Shown here: piece after piece, positions 16,027-25,581 of the stretch
How positions within the stretch are numbered: the first letter of the stretch is position 1
Layout of the letters: each line of letters opens with the position of its first letter
NCBI GenBank assembly: GCA_937128505.1
Contig: CAKZMM010000027.1
Coordinates: forward strand, 1-64,000
Direction: 5' to 3'
DNA from: an uncultured Thermogutta sp.
Lineage (GTDB): Bacteria > Planctomycetota > Planctomycetia > Pirellulales > Thermoguttaceae
DNA: 64,000 nt
Program-made: the position numbers and the translations under genes
Notes under the pieces: generated by a model
Database searches by the model: none
Told to the model about the DNA's origin: nothing
Seen by the model: the letters and a program-made list of their open reading frames with translations, nothing else

Positions 16027-19000
16027 ATGAGTAAAGTTCGAGAAAATCGGGTGATGGGAATGTTCGAGTCTTCGAAGTGTAGGATGGGTAGATTAGATCA
16101 GGACGATCAGAGCAAAAAAAGCCTTCTGGGCAATGGGCCAGACTATGGAAACGGGGTAAGGACCGCACGAAGCTTCGTGTGGTTTGGGCAAGATGCACTG
16201 GTCGGCCGACTAGGGCGGCTTTTTGCGCTGCGAAACCTTCTTTGGATTGCTCTGGTCGTGGCCACGGCAATCGCCGTCCAAAGCCTTACCGGGCCGAGTT
16301 TAGATCCCCTTTCTCCTCTCACTCAGGCCTCTTTCGCCGGGTCGGCATCCGAAGGAGTAGAACATCTGGGGAGTGTGGCGATCGGCAATTTGGGGGTAGC
16401 CGGAATAGCTCAAGCTGCCTCTGAGACTCAGGAGACCAGTAGTCAAGCGTCAAACTCAGACTCTCAGCCCGCGGTCCAGGCAGCGGCGGGAGAAAACGCC
16501 GGTGATTCCGCCGCGGCTAGCGCCGGAGGATCCCAAGGTCGGGAATCTTCGGCTCAGGTTTCCTCGGACACCGGTGCGACAACTGCTAGCACTGCGACTG
16601 CCGGCGGGGCAAGCGAAGTAACCGGGCCGAGCGATGCGACCGAGTCATCGGCGGCAAACATCCTGGGGGTCCCTGCTGCAAAAGAGGGTTCGACACCCGT
16701 AGCACCGCCGCAACAGGGTTCGGGGGGTCAAACCGGCGAGGGAGGCACTGGCCTACCGGCACAAGGGATGGGGATTGGGGCCGACTCTCAGCCGGCGGCC
16801 ACCACCCTCCCCCCTACGGCAGACGAAGAAGAAGTCGCCAGTCGCGATTGGCGTCAAACCGGATGGGCACGATTCGCGGCGGTCGTGTTGGTGCTTGGCC
16901 TAGGGTTGGGGCTTGCGCGGGTGGCGGCGCTCCGGTGGAGAATGCCGGATTATCAAACCCGGTTTGCCATAGTGCTTTTGACGTTTTTCGCCGGCTGGGC
17001 GATCATGATTATGGGGTGGCCTCCGCGGCGGGGGATTGACCTTCGCGGCGGCGTGATTCTCGTCTATGAAATCGCCGAACCTACGGCCCAGTCAATCAGT
17101 CCGGTGCCGGCGGCAGAGCTGGATGTGATGGCCGAGGGACCGCGCGTGGTGGAAATCGATAAGTTGATTCAGGCGGTAAGTCGGCGGGTAAACCCGGGGG
17201 GTGTCAAGGAGGTCACCATTCGCCCGCTAGGTGACAGCCAAATCGAAGTGATCATTCCCGAGGCCGATCGGGAGGAAGTCGAACGAATTAAGCGGAAGAT
17301 TTCGGCCGCAGGGACGCTGGAATTCCGCATCCTGGCCAATAACCGCGATCATGCCACACTCATTGAGCAGGCCATGCAGCGCCCCGATCGCGAGCTTCGC
17401 GACCCGGAGGGAAGGCTTTTGGCGTGGTGGGTGCCGATCACTAGGGGCCGCGAGAATGATGTCGCGGTTTATCCGGAGATCGCCACTCGAAAGCGAACAG
17501 ACCCCAAATTCGGTTATGAGTTCACCGAAGTTTTGGTGGTCAAGGATCCGTTCGATGTGACGGGGGCTTTTCTCGTTCATTCCGCCCCGGGGTTTGACCG
17601 GACCGGGGCGCCGTGTGTTTACTTCACTTTCAATCAGGAAGGAGGAGCGCGGTTCGGTGGTCTTACCGGCAATAATCTCCCGGAAGAAGGTCAGGAAGCG
17701 TTTCAACGGAAACTGGGGATCATCCTGGACGGATACCTGTACTCGGCCCCCGCAATTCGGGATACGATCTTTACCCATGGCGAGATTACCGGCCGATTTA
17801 CCCGCGAGGAGGTGCAAGACCTGGTCGATGTGCTCAACGCGGGGAGTTTACCCGCCACCTTGTCCGAGCAACCGGTGAGCGAGCTTGTGATCGGTCCTAC
17901 CTTAGGGCGAGACACCGTGCGGCGGGGAACCCAAGCGATGATCATCTCCGCGGTTCTGGTGTGCATATTCATGATTGTGTACTACCGGTTTGCGGGGGTG
18001 ATTGCTTGTCTGGGGTTACTCCAAACAGTGCTGCTGATTCTGGCGGTGATGATCTCGATTCGGGCGGCCTTCACCTTGCCGGGTCTTGCTGGACTAGTGC
18101 TTACGCTCGGTATGGCGGTCGACGCCAATGTGATCATTTACGAACGCATCCGGGAGGAATTAGATCGGGGGGCGGCTCTGCGGATGGCAATTCGCAACGG
18201 CTTCGGGCGGGCTATGTCGGCGATTGTGGACGCGAATTTGACCACGCTGATTACTGCCACCGTTTTGTACGTCATTGGCCGAGACCAAATCAAAGGTTTC
18301 GCGGTGACCCTGTGGTTGGGGGTGGTCATGAGCATGTTCGCGATGATCTATTGCTGTCGTGTGCTTTTCGATGTGGCGGAGCGTCAGCGATGGATCAGCC
18401 GGCTGAAAATGATGCGGCTCTTCGCCACTCCTAGTATTCGTTTTATGGAGAAAGCCCCGATTGCAGTGGCCGGCTCGGTCGTTTTGATTGTCATTGGCAT
18501 CTTGGCTGTATTCGCACGGGGCAAAGGGCTACTGGATATCGACTTCACAGGTGGGGTCTCGATCGAAGTTGAATTTACCGAACCGCAAGACATCGGCCTG
18601 GTGCGGGCAAAGTTGGGCGATCAAGGGGTCGGCTTGCAAGATTTGGCCATCAGTGATGTGCGACGTTTGGATGACCCCACGCCCGGGCGGCACTTCATCG
18701 TCAATACCTCCGGAGTTCGGGGGATGGATCCCAACGCCGATCCCAGCGAGATGTTTGCCGAGGTGCAGCGCCGAATCAAAGAGGTTTTCGGTAAGCAATT
18801 GGCCCATTACTCGATGCGGTATGAACTGGTAAGTTCACCCCAACAAGTGGGAAGCTTGCGGAGGGGCACAGGCTCGAATGCGAGGATAAACTCGGCCGCC
18901 AGGCCGGAGGAATCCGCTTGGACCCAGCGGCCAAGGCAGCCTGGTGCGCTGGTGATGGGGGGAACTTCGGCCGGATTGGTAGGTCTGCAAATCATCCAAA

Positions 19001-20043
19001 GTGCGGTGGGGTTCCAAGGTGCAAATCAGACGGCAGCTTCCGCAGAGAATCCCACGGCCGAAACGCTGGCGGCCGAACCTGCCCTGGGGGATGTTTCGGC
19101 ATTCGGCGGGGTGACAACCGAGGCCAAGTCGCCAGCCCCCGGGGCCGCGCCGGCATCCGAGGCTGCGGCGGCTCAGCCCACGGCTCCGCCGGCACGGGAA
19201 TCTCCTGAGGGGGCCCAGGCTTCCAGCACGGTGGCCCGGTTGATCTTTGAACAGGCGGTGGTTTACGAGACGGTGGATCAACTGTTGGCCGCTGCAATCG
19301 AGCAGGAGCAAAAAGCGGGGCAAATCACCGGTAATGTCGCTTATAAGATTCGCACGGTATCGGACGGAAACGAAACCGAGTTGGCTGCTCACGAATGGGA
19401 GGTAGAAGTTTTTCTGGCTCCAGCGGTAGCCGAAGAAATCCTCCGGTTGGTGCAAGCCCGGGTTAACGATACGCCGTACTTTCCTTCGATCAACACGGTG
19501 GGTGGAGCGGTTGCCGTAGGTACTCGGGTGGTGGCGATTGCTGCGGTGCTCAGCAGTTTGGTGTTTATTGTGGCCTACATTTGGCTGCGGTTTCAGCGGG
19601 TGATTTATGGATTGGCTGCCGTGGTGGCCCTCATTCACGACGTGCTGATCACCTTGGGTGCCATTGCTCTGAGTGCCTACTTGGCCAACTTCCTTGGCTT
19701 TTTGCTGATTGATGAGTTCAAGATCAGCCTCTCGGTCCTGGCGGCATTCCTAACGATTATTGGTTATTCGCTGAACGATACGATCATCGTCTTCGACCGG
19801 ATTCGGGAGGTAAAAGGCCGTGCCCCGCGCCTGACGGTGGAGATGATTGATAAAAGCATTAATCAAACGCTTAGCCGGACGATCCTCACCGCGGTGACGA
19901 CGCTTATTGTCATGATCGTTCTTTACGTCGGTGGCGGGCAGGCGATTCATGCGTTCACGTTTTCGTTGCTGGTGGGGATTACGGTTGGTACTTATAGCTC
20001 CATCTTCATCGCTTCACCCCTGCTGATTTGGCTCACCAAATAG
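16027..20043 (+). CDS. secDF: Fused protein-export membrane protein SecDF
   Basis: 1338 residues, far longer than typical fused SecDF (~750). Layout: a transmembrane helix at ~57-78; an Ala/Ser/Gly-rich low-complexity stretch to ~275; two more helices (~283-325); then the SecD core with GIDLRGG near 335, the periplasmic P1 domain, and helices from ~633. SecF begins near 800 with LLDIDFTGGVSIEVEF. A second low-complexity Ala/Pro/Glu-rich insert (~945-1075) interrupts the SecF periplasmic region before the last helices (~1165-1338). SecDF uses the proton-motive force to pull secreted proteins out of SecYEG. The ATG at 16027 was preferred over an adjacent TTG; GGTGGGA lies upstream. It sits between yajC and murQ and is probably cotranscribed with murQ (35-base gap). 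Confidence 0.93.
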   Translation: MSKVRENRVMGMFESSKCRMGRLDQDDQSKKSLLGNGPDYGNGVRTARSFVWFGQDALVGRLGRLFALRNLLWIALVVATAIAVQSLTGPSLDPLSPLTQASFAGSASEGVEHLGSVAIGNLGVAGIAQAASETQETSSQASNSDSQPAVQAAAGENAGDSAAASAGGSQGRESSAQVSSDTGATTASTATAGGASEVTGPSDATESSAANILGVPAAKEGSTPVAPPQQGSGGQTGEGGTGLPAQGMGIGADSQPAATTLPPTADEEEVASRDWRQTGWARFAAVVLVLGLGLGLARVAALRWRMPDYQTRFAIVLLTFFAGWAIMIMGWPPRRGIDLRGGVILVYEIAEPTAQSISPVPAAELDVMAEGPRVVEIDKLIQAVSRRVNPGGVKEVTIRPLGDSQIEVIIPEADREEVERIKRKISAAGTLEFRILANNRDHATLIEQAMQRPDRELRDPEGRLLAWWVPITRGRENDVAVYPEIATRKRTDPKFGYEFTEVLVVKDPFDVTGAFLVHSAPGFDRTGAPCVYFTFNQEGGARFGGLTGNNLPEEGQEAFQRKLGIILDGYLYSAPAIRDTIFTHGEITGRFTREEVQDLVDVLNAGSLPATLSEQPVSELVIGPTLGRDTVRRGTQAMIISAVLVCIFMIVYYRFAGVIACLGLLQTVLLILAVMISIRAAFTLPGLAGLVLTLGMAVDANVIIYERIREELDRGAALRMAIRNGFGRAMSAIVDANLTTLITATVLYVIGRDQIKGFAVTLWLGVVMSMFAMIYCCRVLFDVAERQRWISRLKMMRLFATPSIRFMEKAPIAVAGSVVLIVIGILAVFARGKGLLDIDFTGGVSIEVEFTEPQDIGLVRAKLGDQGVGLQDLAISDVRRLDDPTPGRHFIVNTSGVRGMDPNADPSEMFAEVQRRIKEVFGKQLAHYSMRYELVSSPQQVGSLRRGTGSNARINSAARPEESAWTQRPRQPGALVMGGTSAGLVGLQIIQSAVGFQGANQTAASAENPTAETLAAEPALGDVSAFGGVTTEAKSPAPGAAPASEAAAAQPTAPPARESPEGAQASSTVARLIFEQAVVYETVDQLLAAAIEQEQKAGQITGNVAYKIRTVSDGNETELAAHEWEVEVFLAPAVAEEILRLVQARVNDTPYFPSINTVGGAVAVGTRVVAIAAVLSSLVFIVAYIWLRFQRVIYGLAAVVALIHDVLITLGAIALSAYLANFLGFLLIDEFKISLSVLAAFLTIIGYSLNDTIIVFDRIREVKGRAPRLTVEMIDKSINQTLSRTILTAVTTLIVMIVLYVGGGQAIHAFTFSLLVGITVGTYSSIFIASPLLIWLTK

Positions 20044-20078
20044 CCGCTGCATGAGGGGGGGCTTCCCGCGGACGAAGC

Positions 20079-21044
20079 ATGAACGATTTAGGCAGTTTAA
20101 CGACCGAAGCCCGAAATCCGGCCTCCGAGCAGCTTGATCGGCTGAGTCCGCTGGAAATTGTCCGTCTCATGAACGCGGAGGATAGCAAGGTGGCCCCGGC
20201 AGTAGCTCGCGAAGAATCGGCGATTGCGCGGGCCATCGAGCTTGTGGCAGACCGCCTGAGTCGGGGCGGGAGGTTGGTTTACTTAGGGGCGGGAACCTCA
20301 GGCCGATTGGGCGTGATTGATGCGGCCGAGTGCCCTCCCACGTTCAATACCCCGCCTGAGATGGTGGTGGGCGTGATTGCAGGCGGAATCCAAGCGATGG
20401 TTCGCGCCGTCGAGGGGGCGGAAGATCAGGGGCCGGCCGCAGTCGCCGACCTTGCCAGCATCGGTTTTTCGGGGGCAGACGTTCTTGTAGGAATTGCAAC
20501 CAGCGGGCGGACTCCGTACGTGTTGGCGGGGCTTCAGTATGCGCGGCAACTCGGCGCTGCCACCATCGGCATTACCTGCAATGAGGATGCTGCTCTCAAA
20601 CAAACGTGCGATTTGGTGATCGCCCCCATCGTGGGACCCGAGGTCTTGAGCGGCTCCACGCGACTTAAGGCCGGCACCGCCACCAAAATGGTCCTCAACA
20701 TGATCAGCACAGGTGCGATGGTTCTGCTCGGGAAAACCTACGGGAATCTCATGGTCGACCTTCGCGCAACAAATACAAAACTTTGGGACCGGGCTCAAAG
20801 AATCGTCTCCACGTTGACGGGGTTGGATGGGGAGAAAGCTCGGGCTCTTTTGCAAAGCTGTAGCGGGGAGGTGAAGACGGCCATCGTGTCGTATCGCCTG
20901 GGCATTTCTGCCGATTTAGCTCGGGCTAAGCTTGCGGAATCCGGAGGACATCTGCGTGCCGTGCTGGAAGCGGAGGATTTGCAAAAGGTAGCTCGTCGCG
21001 ATGGGACCTCCGGTAGCGAAAAGATCGGCGAAAACCAAAAATAG
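20079..21044 (+). CDS. murQ: N-acetylmuramic acid 6-phosphate etherase
   Basis: 321 residues, the full family length. The SIS-domain signature GAGTSGRLGVIDAAECPPTF and the second serine-rich site GIATSGRTPYV, both typical of MurQ, are present, as is LMVDLRATNTKLWDRA. It cleaves the lactyl ether of MurNAc-6-phosphate to give GlcNAc-6-phosphate and D-lactate in the cytoplasm. A kinase of the NagK/MurK superfamily follows, so the pair makes sense as a peptidoglycan-sugar recycling module. This fits the now accepted presence of peptidoglycan in planctomycetes. It begins 35 bases after secDF, with no strong ribosome binding site, so translation may be coupled. Confidence 0.95.
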   Translation: MNDLGSLTTEARNPASEQLDRLSPLEIVRLMNAEDSKVAPAVAREESAIARAIELVADRLSRGGRLVYLGAGTSGRLGVIDAAECPPTFNTPPEMVVGVIAGGIQAMVRAVEGAEDQGPAAVADLASIGFSGADVLVGIATSGRTPYVLAGLQYARQLGAATIGITCNEDAALKQTCDLVIAPIVGPEVLSGSTRLKAGTATKMVLNMISTGAMVLLGKTYGNLMVDLRATNTKLWDRAQRIVSTLTGLDGEKARALLQSCSGEVKTAIVSYRLGISADLARAKLAESGGHLRAVLEAEDLQKVARRDGTSGSEKIGENQK

Positions 21045-21373
21045 AACTTCCTCGACGACGGAAAGTAAAGCAAACGAGGAATAAGAAGCGAGACGCCTCG
21101 AGAGATTCGGCGAGGAACGATCTCCGAGCTATCGCGGCATAATCGAGGCAAGTCCAGACCATCACTTCCCTCGGGCTTTTTCGCCGAAAATGCCGTCAAG
21201 CTTTCCGAATGCGAGGGCGTCAATGGCCCAGGGCAGGTTTCAATGATTTTGGCGCATGATTTTGCCGAAAGACTTCGCTCGTACGGTAAAGCGCATTTGA
21301 AATCCGGGCTTTCCCCGCAAGGTTTGCGTTGTAAACCGTTACCTAACTTTTGATTTTTGCGTTCGAGAAGCCA
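21045..21373. other. Intergenic stretch between murQ and the kinase gene
   Basis: I see no repeat, hairpin with T-run or gene in it. The start of the following kinase is uncertain and may lie at 21350. Confidence 0.35.
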
Positions 21374-22333
21374 GTGGTGTCTGCGAAGACGGCCTTAGTC
21401 TTGGGCATCGATGCCGGCGGGACGAAAACCGCCGCATGCGTGGCTCGGGTGGCGGGCGGAGGCAGCTTTCGAATCCTGGGCAAAGGGAAAGCCGGTGCCG
21501 GCAACCCCGTGGCGGTAGGTTTTGAGGAGGCTACCCAGAATATTGAACGGGCAATGGCGGCAGCTTGCCGAAATGCCGGCCTCGTACCAAGAAAGCTCAA
21601 CTTTGCAGTCTTAGCGGGGGCGGGTTCTGGGACTGCGGAGCGGCAAGCTGCGCTTCTTGAGTGGATGCGGTCGAAACAAGTGGCTTCATGCGTGGAGATT
21701 GTCCCGGATCCTTTAGCGGTTTTGGCGGCGGCTTCTCCCAGTTTATGGGGAATTGCCTTGGTGGCCGGTACAGGTTCGATAGCCTGGGGCCAAGATCGCC
21801 GGCAACGATCGGCCCGTGCCGGAGGTTGGGGGTATTTTCTCGGGGATCAAGGGAGTGGATATCAAATCGGCCTTGCGGCACTCAGGGCGGTATGTCGGGC
21901 TGCCGATGGGTTAGATCACCCGACTCAGTTGACACAGTTTGTGTTCAGTGAGTTGCGATTAAAGTCTGTGGCAGAATTACCGGGGTATACCGCCAAACTT
22001 GCCGGCGATCCCCAGCGTGTTGCCGGTTTAGCTAGGGGAGTTGTCAAAATAGCCAGATCGGGCGACATCGTCGCCTCGCGGATCGTTGAGCAAGCTGCCC
22101 GGGATCTCGCGGAGCTTGTGGCGGGAGTGGCTCGAAGGCTAGGTTTTGATGGTCCCTTTCCGTTGGCTTTATCCGGGGGAGTACTTTCGCGAAGCATTTT
22201 TTTCCGGGAAAATGTTCTGGCGAAACTAAAACTGTACAATTTCGCCCCGGAGCCTATCGAAGTGGTGCGCGAGCCGCTGATGGGATGCATACGCCTGGCC
22301 ATTCATCGGTGGATGCTTGGCGGCACTCCGTAG
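21374..22333 (+). CDS. BadF/BadG-type N-acetylhexosamine kinase
   Basis: 319 residues with the actin-like ATPase fold. The phosphate-1 loop is GIDAGGTKT, phosphate 2 is VAGTGSIAWG, and the adenosine region is LALSGGVLS near the C-terminus. The superfamily includes N-acetylglucosamine kinases and MurK. Next to murQ, a role in phosphorylating GlcNAc or MurNAc is likely, although BadF/BadG members also activate CoA dehydratases; those carry an iron-sulfur cluster cysteine pattern that I do not see. The start is ambiguous: GTG at 21374 or 21377 sits just before the core, while TTG at 21350 lacks a ribosome binding site. Confidence 0.85.
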   Translation: MVSAKTALVLGIDAGGTKTAACVARVAGGGSFRILGKGKAGAGNPVAVGFEEATQNIERAMAAACRNAGLVPRKLNFAVLAGAGSGTAERQAALLEWMRSKQVASCVEIVPDPLAVLAAASPSLWGIALVAGTGSIAWGQDRRQRSARAGGWGYFLGDQGSGYQIGLAALRAVCRAADGLDHPTQLTQFVFSELRLKSVAELPGYTAKLAGDPQRVAGLARGVVKIARSGDIVASRIVEQAARDLAELVAGVARRLGFDGPFPLALSGGVLSRSIFFRENVLAKLKLYNFAPEPIEVVREPLMGCIRLAIHRWMLGGTP

Positions 22334-22788
22334 TGGAAACAAACTTGGGTAATCGGCGGGGTCTTCCGTCCGCGGTCCGCCCTGGTATGGACCGGAAATC
22401 CCAAGTATCATTCCTACTTTTAAGGCACTTGTGGATATTACTTTCAAGGCTTCGGCGGAAGCCTTTCCGTGGGCCCCGGAAAAGCCACCTCCAGAAAAGC
22501 CCTCTGTGCATTAAAGCAGGTAGTTTCGGTGGAGAGGTCGTCGACTTTGCCCCTTCCAAGTTTCTTGCGTGTTAAAGGGAGAAATTTTCTTGCGTTTAAA
22601 GGGAGCAGTTTTCCAGCGTATCGAAGAAGGAGATTTCTGCAGCGTTTTGAAGGGGGAAAATGGTTGGACGACCCGCTATATGGGTCACGGCCATGCCGGG
22701 GGATTGAGCCATCCGGTGAGTGAGTGGGCGTTTGCGAGTGAGTAGTTTATTTAAGACTTGAAGCTGAGATTCGAAGGAGAGCGGTTCG
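22334..22788. other. Intergenic stretch before the aldolase-like gene
   Basis: It holds a degenerate ~24-bp tandem repeat (22561-22609) and, at its end, the AGGAGA ribosome binding site of the next gene. No gene is seen. Confidence 0.4.
22561..22609. repeat. ~24-bp tandem repeat with decayed further copies
   Basis: TTTCTTGCGTGTTAAAGGGAG is followed by a near copy lacking one base. Two weaker relatives of the unit (CAGCGT followed by GAAG and a G/A-rich end) follow up to about 22660. Confidence 0.6.
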
Positions 22789-23760
22789 ATGCCAGCACCG
22801 TGGATCACGTATCGACCAGAATTGAAAGTGCTTGATTGCACCATCCGCGACGGCGGTTTGGTGAACAGCCATCAATTCGACGAAAGTTTTGTTCGCGGCG
22901 TTTATGAAACGTGCGTCAACGCCGGAATTGACTACATGGAAATCGGCTACCGGAATGCGAAACGATTCTTCGCCCCGGATAAATACGGCCGTTGGATGTT
23001 CTGCGAAGAGGACACCATTCGGCGAATTGTGGGCGATAATCCGGGACCGGTAAAGCTTTCTGTGATGATCGATGCCGGTAAGTCGGATTGGAAGTCCGAT
23101 ATTCCGCCGAAAGATAAAAGTGTGGTCGACATGGTCCGCGTGGCTTTTTATGCCCACCAGGTCTCGGAAGCGGTGGAAATGATCAAGCACGCGGTTGATT
23201 GCGGGTATGAAGTATCCGCGAATATCATGGCCATTTCCCGCAATACGGAGACGGAGATCGATCAGGTCCTCGAACTGTTGGTGCAAACGCCGGCCCATGT
23301 GCTGGTGGTGGTCGATAGCTTCGGCTCGCTTTATATGGAGCAGGTGGAACTATTGGTCAAGAAGTATTTGAACTTCGCCCGACCGGTCGGAAAAGAGGTG
23401 GGCATTCATGCGCACAACAACCAGCAGTTGGCCTTCGCCAATACGATCGAGGCGATTATCCATGGGGCAAATCGCGTCGACGCTTCGCTCGGGGGACTAG
23501 GTCGCGGTGCCGGCAACTGTCCGACGGAACTTTTGATCGGTTTCCTCCGTAACCCTAAGTTTCGAATCCGCCATATTTACGAGTTTTTGGAAAAACACAT
23601 TGAGCCGCTCCGGCAGCAGTGGGAGTGGGGACCGTATGTCCAGTATAACATCACGGGCCAACTGAATTTACACCCCCGGGCGGCGATTGAAGCGCGGTCT
23701 TCTCTGGAAAAGAAAAATAGCTACGTCGAGTTCTACGACAAGGTAACCAGTGAAAGTTAA
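22789..23760 (+). CDS. HMGL-like aldolase family protein
   Basis: 323 residues, a DRE-TIM-type metal-dependent lyase barrel. The first strand carries LDCTIRDGG, the metal site HAHNN appears near residue 205, and GLGRGAGNCPTELL follows. The family includes HMG-CoA lyase, 4-hydroxy-2-oxovalerate aldolase and isopropylmalate synthase. The truncated length and the absence of a regulatory or communication domain fit the stand-alone aldolases often found near surface-polysaccharide genes. The substrate is unknown. AGGAGA lies 8 bases before the ATG. It has no close neighbour on the same strand and is probably monocistronic. Confidence 0.85.
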   Translation: MPAPWITYRPELKVLDCTIRDGGLVNSHQFDESFVRGVYETCVNAGIDYMEIGYRNAKRFFAPDKYGRWMFCEEDTIRRIVGDNPGPVKLSVMIDAGKSDWKSDIPPKDKSVVDMVRVAFYAHQVSEAVEMIKHAVDCGYEVSANIMAISRNTETEIDQVLELLVQTPAHVLVVVDSFGSLYMEQVELLVKKYLNFARPVGKEVGIHAHNNQQLAFANTIEAIIHGANRVDASLGGLGRGAGNCPTELLIGFLRNPKFRIRHIYEFLEKHIEPLRQQWEWGPYVQYNITGQLNLHPRAAIEARSSLEKKNSYVEFYDKVTSES

Positions 23761-24062
23761 GGGCAGTTTAAGACCCACTGGAAGGCTGAGCCGGTTCGGC
23801 AAAAAGATTCCTTTCCCCACTTCCGATAAGCAGAGTGGGGACCCTGCCTTGCGATTGGGCACAAGGCCCCGCGAAAAGTGAGCGAATACCCTGCGTTCCT
23901 GATTTGGCCCAGCCGGTGACTAGGTGGCTCCCTTCCGCTGCGGGGGAGGCAAGGTTGATCGATAAAAATTAATCCTTTTCAGCGATCCGTAAGGTCGATC
24001 GTCTTGCCGGGAGTTTGGTTGAGTCACCATTAGGAAAGAACCTTGCGAAAGGGAAAGTGGAC
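23761..24062. other. Intergenic stretch upstream of the broken nuclease-like gene
   Basis: I see no repeat or gene. Near its end AAAGGGAAAG can serve as ribosome binding site for the ATG at 24063. Confidence 0.35.
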
Positions 24063-25506
24063 ATGACTTTCTCGAGCTTGCTTATCTGAATTGTCACCAT
24101 TTTGGCACTTTACTTAGGTACTGCGGATGCTCAAGCCCAGGTAGCAGTGGCAGAGCTTCCCGCTACGGCCGCTCAACACCATTCTGTTGATATCATCTGT
24201 TGATATCACCGAGATCGATGTCCGCAAAGATCCCATCTTTAATCAACGAGATGGCTGGGAGTTGGGCAACCCCGATGCGATCCATAAGCGTATTGAGATT
24301 GCCGAATTTCTTGGCGAATTGGGTGCGGAAAAGTTGGCGAAGCGGAATGGCTGGATCTGCATCTTAAATTCGAAAAACAAGAATCTGCCTCACGGTTTTG
24401 ATCAGGTCTACCTCGCCCCAAACGGACGGGTCATTGTGGTCGAAGCCAAAGGCGGTACGAGTCAACCCGGCATGGCATACGGACACCCACAGGGCAGCAT
24501 CCCCTGGGCTCTCGAAGTGGCCGATCGCACCCTTTCTAATCCGAAAACGTCGCAAAAAGAAAGAGATGCAGCTCTGCAAGTTCTCAAAGCTGCGAAAGAC
24601 GGCAGGCTTGAAGCATGGGTAGTCCGGACAGAACACGTCGCGGGCCGCGGCACGCGGGTCAAAGCAGAAAACATTTATCGAGTATCTAATGAATTTGCCA
24701 AACGGGCGGACAACCTCCTGCAAGCCCATCTGCGTGTCATCTCGCCGAATGCGCCGACAAACGGCAAAGGCAGCACCGCGGCCCGCTCAGCTTCTGGCCC
24801 GGCGAGTCCCGTAACCCATGCCGGTTCGCCCTCGAAAAGTGGAAGCCAAAACGCTAGCCGGCAACCGGCAGAGCCTGGCGAGCACTGGCTCAGGGGAACT
24901 ACCTCGGGTGCGGCTCGTGGCGCGATAAGAACCGAACAGGTGAAAGTTCCATCTCAGATGATGCCTCGCACTTCCGGCCCCGCTCCGGTATCTGCCGGCG
25001 GCGGACAAGCCCTCGCGCTCGGCACGCCTTCCACCCCAGCGGTTGCAAATCCCCCAAGCGTTTCAGCAAGTGGCATCCCTCCCGCAGCCGCGAAGCCAAG
25101 CCCGTCTGCTACCGGCGCTCTTAAGTCTGGGGCGAAAGTCGCCGTGCCGGGAGCAGCCAAAGCTTTGGGGGTTGCAGGTGTGGCCATTGATTTTGCGGTA
25201 CGAACGCAATACTCGATGGAGGTCGAGGCTTCTTATGATCGCGGCGAAATCGGGGAGAAAGCACGGCTTCGCGCCCATGCCGAGAATGCAGGCGGCTTTG
25301 CCGGCGGATGCGCAGTCGGTGCCGCCGGGGGATATTATGGCGCTATCACGGGCGCGGCTATTGGAACGGCCATTTGCCCAGGGTTGGGTACGGCAATCGG
25401 GGCATGGATTGGGGGAATTGCAGGCGCATTTGGCGGATATCACGTCGGGGATAAAGTCGGTGCCGGTGTTGCCGGTGCCGCGGTGGAAGCGCTCGAAGGC
25501 GATTAA
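24063..25506 (+). pseudogene. Broken gene for a secreted PD-(D/E)xK nuclease-like, glycine-zipper protein
   Basis: The ATG at 24063 opens a signal peptide (MTFSSLLI, stop TGA at 24087, then IVTILALYLGTADAQAQ). The same frame runs on until a perfect 13-bp duplication (24183-24208) shifts it by one base. Removing one copy joins the signal peptide seamlessly to the long frame (TTG 24187 to 25506, 439 residues). That frame has a restriction-endonuclease-like core: FDQV (Asp72), then VVEAKGG (Glu86, Lys88), a PD-(D/E)xK pattern, with ALEVADRTLSN after it. A Pro/Ser/Ala-rich linker (~185-330) follows, and residues ~365-435 are a glycine zipper of GxxxG-type repeats that could insert in membranes. 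This layout resembles exported polymorphic toxins. Two lesions make it probably inactive, unless the long frame is translated alone from the TTG. No immunity gene is evident. Confidence 0.72.
24183..24208. repeat. 13-bp perfect tandem duplication causing a frameshift
   Basis: TCTGTTGATATCA occurs twice in succession (24183-24195, 24196-24208). With one copy the reading frame of the signal peptide continues into the nuclease-like domain as SVDITEIDV; with two copies it hits TGA at 24201. Confidence 0.92.
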
Positions 25507-25581
25507 ATTACCTCAGGTGACTAACCGCGGGAATAAGCGGGACTAATTCGCGCCACTCGGGCAAATCACCTTCAAGCGCGT

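Noticed and set aside
24063-24203. Selenocysteine or recoded TGA in the signal peptide
   Set aside because: A recoded residue in a signal peptide would be pointless, no SECIS-like hairpin follows, and the later frameshift shows that the gene is broken anyway.
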